This document shows positions 1 through 6,700 of a stretch of 46,707 nt of DNA, piece after piece (position 1 is the stretch's first letter; each line of letters begins with the position of its first letter). The stretch is taken from positions 1 to 46,707 of the forward strand of contig NZ_JACADQ010000008.1 of assembly GCF_016106015.1 (NCBI RefSeq). The letters run 5' to 3'. This stretch comes from Neoroseomonas rubea. GTDB taxonomy: Bacteria; Pseudomonadota; Alphaproteobacteria; Acetobacterales; Acetobacteraceae. The position numbers were made by a program, and so were the translations under genes. The notes under the pieces were generated by a model that saw nothing but the letters and a program-made list of their open reading frames with translations, searched no databases and was not told the origin of the DNA.

Positions 1-1209
1 CTGAAGGGGGCGGCGCTCGCCGCCATGGGCGCGGCCGTCGGCGCGGCCATCCCTTTCGCGCGGCACGCGCCGGCAGGCTTCGTGCCGGCCGCGCTCGCGC
101 AGGGCGCGGCCGGGCCGCAATTCCTCCAGATGGAGGGCAAGGCGCGGCTGATCCTGCAGGGCGAGCGTCCGCTCAACGCTGAGACGCCCGAGCACCTGCT
201 CGATGACGACGTCACGCCGGCGGCGAACTTCTTCATCCGCAACAACGGCTCGGTGCCCGAGCCCGCCGCCGATCCGCGCGCGTGGAAGATCACGATCGAC
301 GGGGAGGTGAACAGCCCGCTCGAGATCACGCTCGGCGACCTCGAGCAGCGCTTCGAACTGGTAACTCGGCGGCTGCAGATGGAATGCGGCGGCAATGGCC
401 GGTCCGGCTTCACGCCCCAGGCGGCCGGGAACCAGTGGGGCAACGGCGCCGTGTCCAACGCCGAATGGACGGGCGTGCGCCTGCGCGACGTGCTGCGTGC
501 CGCCGGCATGAAGGAAAGCGCGAAATTCACCGGCCATCATGGCGCCGACAGCCACCTCTCGGCCCAGGGCCCCGCGATCAGCCGCGGCATGCCGATCGAG
601 AAGGCGATGGACGAGGACACGCTGATCGCCATCGGCATGAACGGGCAGCCAATCCCGCAGATGCACGGCGCGCCTGTCCGCCTGCTGGTGCCGGGCTGGC
701 CGGGCTCGCTAAGCCAGAAATGGTTCACGCGGATCGAGGTGAAGGCCACGCCGCACACGGGGCGCGGCATGGGCGGCACATCCTACCGCGTGCCCGTCCG
801 GCCGATCGTGCCGGGCAGCCGCAACAACGGCGCGGATTTCGTCGACATGACGAGCATGCCGGTCCGCTCGGTCCTGACCAGCCACGCGCATGGGACGCGC
901 CTGCCCGCCGGGACGCGGAGCCTCGACATCCGCGGCCAGGCCTGGGCGGGCGACCTGGCCGTCGGCGCGGTGCATGTCTCGACCGATTTCGGCGCGACCT
1001 GGCAGATGATGGCCGTGGCCGCCCCGCCCAACCGGCATTCCTGGCAGCGCTGGAGCGGGCGGATCGCCCTACCCTCGGACGGCTATTTCGAGATCTGGTA
1101 TCGCGCGACCGACAGCCAGGGGCGGATGCAACCGCATGCCGCGGCGAACTGGAACCCGCAGGGCTACGGGGCGAACCCGATCAGCCGCGCGGCCATCCTG
1201 GTCGGCTGA
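1..1209 (+). CDS. sorA: Sulfite dehydrogenase/oxidase, molybdopterin subunit (5' end outside window)
   Basis: A molybdenum-cofactor enzyme of the sulfite oxidase family, predicted to oxidise sulfite to sulfate in the periplasm and pass electrons to the cytochrome encoded next. The frame is open from base 1, so the true start lies to the left; the first visible residues are hydrophobic and Ala/Gly-rich, like the core of a Tat signal peptide. The motif MECGGNGRSGF has the cysteine (codon at 385) expected to ligate Mo. The stretch APVRLLVPGWPGSLSQKW is typical of the cofactor domain, and a C-terminal Mo-co dimerisation-type domain follows. The stop overlaps the start of the cytochrome gene (TGATG), as in sorAB operons. 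The family is secure; sulfite as the substrate is inferred from the pairing. Confidence 0.88.
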   Translation: MKGAALAAMGAAVGAAIPFARHAPAGFVPAALAQGAAGPQFLQMEGKARLILQGERPLNAETPEHLLDDDVTPAANFFIRNNGSVPEPAADPRAWKITIDGEVNSPLEITLGDLEQRFELVTRRLQMECGGNGRSGFTPQAAGNQWGNGAVSNAEWTGVRLRDVLRAAGMKESAKFTGHHGADSHLSAQGPAISRGMPIEKAMDEDTLIAIGMNGQPIPQMHGAPVRLLVPGWPGSLSQKWFTRIEVKATPHTGRGMGGTSYRVPVRPIVPGSRNNGADFVDMTSMPVRSVLTSHAHGTRLPAGTRSLDIRGQAWAGDLAVGAVHVSTDFGATWQMMAVAAPPNRHSWQRWSGRIALPSDGYFEIWYRATDSQGRMQPHAAANWNPQGYGANPISRAAILVG

Positions 1210-1586
1210 TGCGCGGCCTTGCGATGCTGGGGGCCGGCCTGCTCGTGGCCGGCTCCGTCGCCTTTGCCCAGGATGCCGACCTCGCCCGGCGCCAGGCCGA
1301 GGCGGCGGCGGCGATGGCCGAGCGTGTCGAGGAGGAGACGGTGCTCGCCGAGGGCGAGGGCCGCGCCGAGACCTTCGCCTACTGCACCGTCTGCCACAAC
1401 ACGGCGCTGATCCGCCGGTCCGCCTTCAGCCGCGACCGCTGGGACGAGCTGATGGACTGGATGGCGGAAAAGCACGGCATGAACCCGATCGAAGGCGAGT
1501 TTCGCCAGGCCATCGTGGATTACCTCGCGGCGCATTACGGGCCGCGGCAGCAGGGGCCGCGCGGGGGAAACCCGTTCCTGAACTGA
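1209..1586 (+). CDS. sorB: Small c-type cytochrome, SorB-like subunit of sulfite dehydrogenase
   Basis: A 125-residue periplasmic monohaem cytochrome c, the likely electron acceptor of the molybdoenzyme encoded just upstream. Residues 1-20 form a Sec signal peptide ending in VAFA. One haem site, CTVCH, lies at residues 59-63, and a methionine in EKHGMNP (around residue 90) could be the sixth ligand. The C-terminal part keeps the YLAAHYG helix seen in SorB-type proteins. The start ATG at 1209 shares bases with the upstream stop, which suggests translational coupling and a 1:1 complex. A longer reading of the same frame from 282 is only an overlap with the upstream gene. Confidence 0.85.
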   Translation: MRGLAMLGAGLLVAGSVAFAQDADLARRQAEAAAAMAERVEEETVLAEGEGRAETFAYCTVCHNTALIRRSAFSRDRWDELMDWMAEKHGMNPIEGEFRQAIVDYLAAHYGPRQQGPRGGNPFLN

Positions 1587-1620
1587 AGCCTGCCCCGGCA
1601 TGGCGGGCGTTCGGCGCGCG

Positions 1621-1639
1621 GCGGGGGCATTGCCCCTGC
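1621..1639. terminator. GC-rich hairpin after the sulfite dehydrogenase pair
   Basis: GCGGGGGC and GCCCCTGC can pair around the three-base loop att (one G-T wobble). It lies between the cytochrome stop (1586) and the ParA-like start (1680). There is no T-run, so a terminator role is only plausible. Confidence 0.35.
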
Positions 1640-1679
1640 CCTCTCCTGCTATGCTGCTTCGCCACAACCGGAGTCGCGC

Positions 1680-2303
1680 ATGGCCTTCGTCATCGCCGTC
1701 GCGCAGCGCAAGGGCGGCGCGGGAAAATCCACCATCGCCGCGAACCTTGCGGCCGCCTATGCGGAAGCGGGGCAGCGCGTCGCGCTGCTCGACATCGATC
1801 CGCAGCGCAGCCTGGCGCGCTGGGACGAGTTGCGCGGCCGCGCGCGGAAGGCCCGCCCTCTGCATTTCGAGGCCCCGTCCGGCTGGCGCGTGCCCGGCAT
1901 CCTCGACCGGCTGCGGCGGGAGAGCGACGTGGTCCTTGTGGACACCGCGCCGCATGACGACACGGATGCGCGCGTCGCGGTGCGCAGCGCGGACCTGGTG
2001 CTGGTGCCGCTGCAACCCTCCGCGGCCGACCTCTGGTCGATGGATGCGACACTCGACCTTGCCAAGAAGGAGGGGCGGCAGGTGATGCTCGTGCTGAACC
2101 GCGCGCCGGCCTCGGGGCGGCTGCTCGACCAGGTCCGCGCCGCGATCGCGGAACGCGGGCTGCCTCTGTTGCCGGCCGCGATCGGCAACCGCACCGCCTT
2201 TGCCCAGGCCTTCATGGCCGGGCTCGGCGCAGTGGAGGCGGCCCCCAAGGGCGTCGCAGCGGAGGAGATCCGCGCCCTTGCCGCCGCGCTGCGGGGCGCC
2301 TAG
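1680..2303 (+). CDS. ParA/MinD-family ATPase (orphan)
   Basis: A 207-residue cytoplasmic P-loop ATPase of the ParA group. The deviant Walker A motif KGGAGKS is at residues 11-17 with its signature lysine, the switch region has LLDIDPQRS, and VVLVDTAP is the Walker B region. ParA-type ATPases position DNA or protein cargo through ATP-dependent dimerisation. There is no N-terminal helix-turn-helix and no neighbouring parB or centromere-like repeat, so chromosome segregation is unlikely; positioning of another cargo fits better. The next start is only 9 bases downstream, so the gene may be co-transcribed with the CopD-like membrane gene. The family is certain, the role unknown. Confidence 0.88.
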   Translation: MAFVIAVAQRKGGAGKSTIAANLAAAYAEAGQRVALLDIDPQRSLARWDELRGRARKARPLHFEAPSGWRVPGILDRLRRESDVVLVDTAPHDDTDARVAVRSADLVLVPLQPSAADLWSMDATLDLAKKEGRQVMLVLNRAPASGRLLDQVRAAIAERGLPLLPAAIGNRTAFAQAFMAGLGAVEAAPKGVAAEEIRALAAALRGA

Positions 2304-2312
2304 GGCTGCGAC

Positions 2313-2774
2313 ATGGCCAGCCTGATCTATGTGCTCCATCTCATCGCCGCCGTCCTTTGGGTGGGCGGCATGGCGTTCGCGATCATCGTCCTGCGCCCCG
2401 CGGCGCATGAGGCGCTGGAGGCGCCGCAGCGGCTCGCCCTGATGCAGGGCGTGTTCCGGCGCTTCTTTCTCGTTCTATGGCATGTTGTACCGATCGTGCT
2501 GCTCACCGGCTGGGCGCTGCTCGGCGGGTGGTACTGGGGCTTCGGCGCGAGCGTGTGGCACGTGCATGTGATGCACCTGACGGGGCTGGTCATGACCGGC
2601 GTGTTCCTCGCGGTCTTCCTTGGCCCCTGGCGCGGGATGCGCGCGGCACTGGCGGCGGGGGACCGGCCCGCGGCGGCGGCGGCGCTCGACCGGATCCGGC
2701 TCGGCGTGACGCTGAACCTCGGGCTCGGGCTGCTGACGGTCGCGGTTGCCGGCTGGGGGCGGTTCGGCGGATGA
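2313..2774 (+). CDS. CopD-family-like integral membrane protein
   Basis: A 153-residue inner-membrane protein with about four hydrophobic helices (roughly residues 5-27, 50-68, 84-104 and 128-148). The N-terminal helix has HLIAAVLWVGGMAF and histidines recur near the helix ends (LWHVVP, WHVHVMHL). This pattern is seen in CopD/DUF-type membrane proteins linked to copper or haem. The function is not established for short members; metal or haem binding is inferred from the histidines. The stop overlaps the next start by the ATGA arrangement, tying it to the GNAT gene. Confidence 0.7.
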   Translation: MASLIYVLHLIAAVLWVGGMAFAIIVLRPAAHEALEAPQRLALMQGVFRRFFLVLWHVVPIVLLTGWALLGGWYWGFGASVWHVHVMHLTGLVMTGVFLAVFLGPWRGMRAALAAGDRPAAAAALDRIRLGVTLNLGLGLLTVAVAGWGRFGG

Positions 2775-3208
2775 GCCGCATGCGCGCGAGCGGGGTCGAG
2801 ATCGTCGAGGACGCCGCTCCGGAATTCGAGGCCGTCGGTGCGATCCAGCGCGGATTGCACGACTTCAACCAAGCGATGGGCGGCCCCTATGACCGGGAGC
2901 CGGTGACGCTGCTGGTGCAGGATGCCGAGGGCAAGACGCTCGGCGGGCTGCTCGGGCTGACCTTCTGGGGGTGGCTGTTCGTCGACTGGCTGTGGCTCAA
3001 CCCTGACCTGCGCGGCCAGGGGGTCGGCGCGGAGCTGCTGGCGCGGGCCGAGGCGATCGCGCGGGAGCGCGGTTGCACCAACGCCTATACCGACACCTTC
3101 TCCTTCCAGGCGCCGGGCTTCTGGCAGAAGAACGGATATGCCGAGTTCGGCCGGCTCGAGGGCATGCCTGCCGGCCATGCGCGGGTGTGGTTCCGCAAGG
3201 CGCTCTGA
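2771..3208 (+). CDS. GNAT-family N-acetyltransferase
   Basis: A 145-residue acetyl-CoA-dependent acetyltransferase. The acetyl-CoA loop is the segment LRGQGVGAELLARAEA (a Q/RxxGxG/A motif) at about residues 80-95, and the fold closes with FWQKNGYAEFG. ATG at 2771 is preferred because it overlaps the stop of the membrane gene (ATGA); a longer frame from 2477 would run inside that gene. The substrate cannot be predicted. No other gene of the same strand follows for 499 bases, so it probably ends its operon. Confidence 0.85.
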   Translation: MSRMRASGVEIVEDAAPEFEAVGAIQRGLHDFNQAMGGPYDREPVTLLVQDAEGKTLGGLLGLTFWGWLFVDWLWLNPDLRGQGVGAELLARAEAIARERGCTNAYTDTFSFQAPGFWQKNGYAEFGRLEGMPAGHARVWFRKAL

Positions 3209-3240
3209 CGGCACCACGCGGCGCAAGCCTGTCTGGATTG

Positions 3241-3252
3241 TGAAAGTTCCGA
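3241..3252 (+). repeat. 12-base direct repeat, copy 1 (tgaaagttccga)
   Basis: An exact match to 3630-3641, 389 bases downstream. The two copies roughly bracket the AT-rich segment. They could be duplicated binding sites or the scar of an insertion; no integrase or target-site evidence supports the second. Confidence 0.45.
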
Positions 3253-3452
3253 AACGCGAGGGCGCGCTGCGTCAGGCGCGCATACGCACGCGATTCGTTG
3301 TGCGCGCGATGATCCGCGCGCCAGCGGCGCGCGTTGCGGAGCGGATGGGTGGGGCCGGGCGAGCGGCAAATTCGAGTGAACGAAAATTAATATTAGGGTT
3401 CTGTTAACGCCTTTTCACCCAGGCCGCGGGATTTAACCCACCCAGAACCCCC

Positions 3453-3480
3453 TGAAATCACCCAATTTTGAGTGATCTCA
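3453..3480. promoter_or_regulatory. Inverted repeat 1, operator-like
   Basis: TGAAATCAC and GTGATCTCA pair at eight of nine positions around a ten-base spacer. It is the outermost of four dyads upstream of the peroxidase gene. The binding protein is unknown. Confidence 0.4.
3461..3473 (+). repeat. 13-base direct repeat, copy 1 (cccaattttgagt)
   Basis: Matches 3552-3564 (cccaattgtgagt) at 12 of 13 positions, 91 bases apart in the same orientation. This is compatible with two sites for one regulator, since each copy sits against an inverted repeat. Confidence 0.4.
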
Positions 3481-3482
3481 AC

Positions 3483-3502
3483 TTTTCAGAAAATCCTGAA
3501 AA
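3483..3502. promoter_or_regulatory. Inverted repeat 2, perfect 7-base arms
   Basis: TTTTCAG and CTGAAAA are perfect complements around a six-base spacer (aaaatc). The AT-rich arms suit a regulator-binding dyad better than a terminator. It lies about 200 bases before the peroxidase start. Confidence 0.4.
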
Positions 3503-3526
3503 TTCGCGATGCAATTGCAGATTGTC

Positions 3527-3540
3527 CGGGTAACAACCCG
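3527..3540. promoter_or_regulatory. Inverted repeat 3 (cgggt-aaca-acccg)
   Basis: Perfect five-base arms around aaca. The neighbouring acaacc and ggttgt (3534-3550) give an alternative pairing. Four dyads within 125 bases exceed what I see in any other gap of this window. Confidence 0.3.
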
Positions 3541-3551
3541 AGGTTGGTTGT

Positions 3552-3577
3552 CCCAATTGTGAGTTTTTTCTGAACTC
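3552..3577. promoter_or_regulatory. Direct repeat copy 2 joined to inverted repeat 4
   Basis: Bases 3552-3564 repeat the 13-mer of 3461-3473 with one change. GAGTT (3561-3565) and AACTC (3573-3577) form a short dyad including a T-run. It is probably part of the same control region. Confidence 0.3.
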
Positions 3578-3629
3578 TCGAACACGGAAGCGAGAAGTGC
3601 CGTATCGCTGCGTGTCATCTGTTCCAGTA

Positions 3630-3641
3630 TGAAAGTTCCGA
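3630..3641 (+). repeat. 12-base direct repeat, copy 2 (tgaaagttccga)
   Basis: Identical to 3241-3252. It lies 67 bases before the peroxidase start. Confidence 0.45.
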
Positions 3642-3707
3642 GCGGTTGTGCTCATGGAATTTTTCTACAACTGGTGCGTGTGACTTTGTCGGCCTTGGAG
3701 ACGTTAC

Positions 3708-6700
3708 ATGGTCACGCTCGTCAAACACGATCTCGAATTCATCCTTCGTCAGATCAAGATTGCCGAGGCACATGCCGCGGGAACGGCTCTGACAGACATT
3801 CGCGTCGATGCGGCTGGCAATGTTGTTGGCGCAACCGACCCTGGTGCGCTCGCCATCAGCAACACTTTGCTGCCCTATGGCCTCCGTACTGTCGACGGGT
3901 CCTACAACAACTTGAACCCGGGCCGGGAACTCTGGGGCGCGTCAAACCAGCCATTCATTAACGTACTGACGACGCAGTACAGGAACGATCTGGACGGCGA
4001 TTCGATCACCTTCGGTGCTGGCACGCCTGGCGCGGTCACGCTGAACAACGGCAACTACGACCCCAATTCCAATCCGAGCCCGCGCGACACGGTCGTCGAT
4101 GCCGACCCGCGCATCATCAGCAACCTGGTCATCGACCAGACCATCGAGAACCCGGCCGCGGTCTCCGCCGGCCTCGCGCATGCCGGCCTGACCGGCCAGG
4201 CGCTGACGGACGCGCTGGCCGCCGTGATGGCGGCGCCGATGGTGGACCCCGACGGCACGGGCGAGATCAAGGACCGCAAGACTGTCCTCGAGAGCTACGG
4301 CGTCGTCGTGAACACGACGGTCAATTCCGGCCAGAACGCCCACACCGTCTACCTGCCGAACGTCGCGCCGGACGAGGGCCTGTCCGCCCCCTACAACTCC
4401 TGGTTCACCCTGTTCGGCCAGTTCTTCGACCACGGCCTCGACCTGGTGAAGAAGAACAGCGAGAGCGGCACTGTCTACATCCCGCTCCAGAAGGATGATC
4501 CGCTCTATGTCGAGGGCGCGGCCACGAACTTCATGGCGATGACGCGCATCGACCAGACCGAGCCGAACAACCTCACGACGCCCTTCGTCGACCAGAACCA
4601 GACCTACACCTCCCACGCCTCGCACCAGTTCTTCCTGCGCGAATACGTGTCGGTGGACGGCAAGCCGGTCGCCACGGGCAAGCTGCTGGAAGGCGCCAAA
4701 GGCGGCCTGGCGACCTGGGGTGACATCAAGGCCCAGGCGCGCGAGGTGCTGGGCATCAACCTGACGGATGACTTCGTCGGCAGCGTCCCGCTGGTGAAGA
4801 CCGACCAGTACGGCAACTTCGTGCCGGGCGCGAACGGGATGCCGCAGGTCGTCATCCTCGTGGAGACGCCGGCCGGCTCGCGCAACTTCGTTGAGGAACT
4901 GCGTTCCGGCGCCCCGGGCGCGCCGCTCGACATCTCGGGCGCCGCGCGCATCGCCAACGCCTTCCTCGACGACATCGCGCATGACGCCGTGCCGGTGATC
5001 ATCGGCGGCGCGCTGGCCGCCGATGCCGACGACATCGCGGGCAACCGGATCACGCTGAAGGACCAGCGCGGCCAGAACCTCGAATACGACAACGAACTGC
5101 TGGACGCCCACTTCATCACCGGCGACGGGCGCGGGAACGAGAATATCGGCCTGACCGCCGTGCACCATGTGTTCCATTCCGAGCACAACCACCTGGTCGA
5201 GCAGGTGAAGCTGCGTGCGCTGGAATCGGGCGACATCGCCTTCCTGAACGACTGGCTGCTGAGCGACCTGCCGGCCGACACCGTCCTGCCCGCGGCGACC
5301 GACACCGCCGCGCTCGAGGCGTTGGCCGGCACGCTGAACTGGGATGGTGAGCGCCTGTTCCAGGCGGCGCGCTTCACGAACGAGATGCAGTACCAGCACC
5401 TCGTCTTCGAGGAATTCGCCCGCAAGGTGCAGCCGGACGTCGACGCCTTTGTCTTCAACGCCTCGATGGACATCGACCCGGCGATCTTCGCCGAGTTCGC
5501 CCATGTGGTGTACCGCTTCGGCCACTCGATGCTGAACGAGACGGTCGATCTGGTGAGTGCCACCGGCCAGAAGACCTCGATGGACCTGTTCACGGCCTTC
5601 CTCAACCCGATCGCCTTCGACAGCAACGGTACGGTCAGCCACGAGGAGGCGGCGGCGGCCGTCGTCCGCGGCATGACGGCGCAGGTCGGCAACGAGATCG
5701 ACGAGTTCGTCACGGACGTGCTCCGCAACCAGCTGGTCGGCATCCCGCTCGACCTCGCGGTGCTGAACATCGCCCGCGGCCGCGACGCGGGCATCCCGGC
5801 CTTCAATGAAGCGAGGCGCCAGTTCCAGGAGATCGCGCAGGGCGACACCCAGCTCAACGCCTACACGAGCTGGTCCGACTTCGCGGTCAACATGAGGAAC
5901 CCCGCTTCCATCGTGAACTTCATCGCGGCCTATGGCACGCATGAGACCATCACGGGCGAGACGACGGTCGACGGCAAGCGCGCGGCGGCGATGAAGCTGG
6001 TCTTCGGTGGCGATGGCGCGCCGGCCGACCGTCTCGACTTCCTCAACGCGCGGGGCGCCTATGCCGGCGGCAGCCTCGGCGGCCTCGAGGACGTCGACCT
6101 CTGGGTCGGCGGCCTGGCCGAGAAGAAGATGCCCTTCGGCGGCATGCTCGGCTCGACCTTCTCCTTCATCTTCGAGCTGCAGCTGGAAAACCTGCAGAAC
6201 GGCGACCGCTTCTACTACCTCTCCCGCGTTCAGGGCCTGAACCTGCTGAACGAGCTGGAGAACAACTCGCTCGCCAAGATGGTGATGAACAACACCACCC
6301 TGGGCGATCAGGACTACGCGCTGCCGGGCGACATCTTCTCCACGCCCGACCACACCTTCTACGTCGACCCGGCCAAGCAGGCCGTGTTCGGCACGCCCGA
6401 GCCGCTGGTCGATGATCCGACCCTCGCCGCCATGGGCGTCGGCGGTGTCGAGCGCGACACGAACTTCATCCGCTACAATGGCGCCGACCACATCGTCGTC
6501 GGCGGCACGGACGGCAACGACACCATTATCTCCGGCGGCGGCGACGACGCGCTCTGGGGCTTCGACGGCAATGACCGGCTCGAGGCGGGCGACGGCGTGG
6601 ACAAGGTCCATGGCGGCAAGGGCGACGACATCATCACCAACAACGCGACGCCGATCGGCGAAGTGGACATGCTGCATGGTGAGGAAGGCAACGACGTCAT

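Larger units (their letters stand above)
3209..3707 (+). promoter_or_regulatory. 499-base control region upstream of the giant peroxidase, AT-rich from about 3369
   Basis: No convincing gene is present. The first 160 bases are GC-rich like the rest of the window. From about 3369 to 3700 the composition shifts to A/T-rich with runs of A and T, which is exceptional here. The AT-rich part holds four inverted repeats and two sets of direct repeats, listed separately. A GGAG ribosome-binding site lies just before the ATG at 3708. I infer a regulated promoter for the peroxidase; I could not fix -35/-10 boxes. Confidence 0.6.

Noticed and set aside
2477-3208. Longer start for the GNAT gene at 2477
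   Set aside because: The extra 98 codons overlap the CopD-like gene in another frame, while ATG 2771 has the ATGA overlap typical of coupled genes.
3209-3368. Possible insertion-sequence remnant before the peroxidase gene
   Set aside because: No transposase fragment in any frame and no terminal inverted repeats; only the 12-base direct repeat, which has other explanations.
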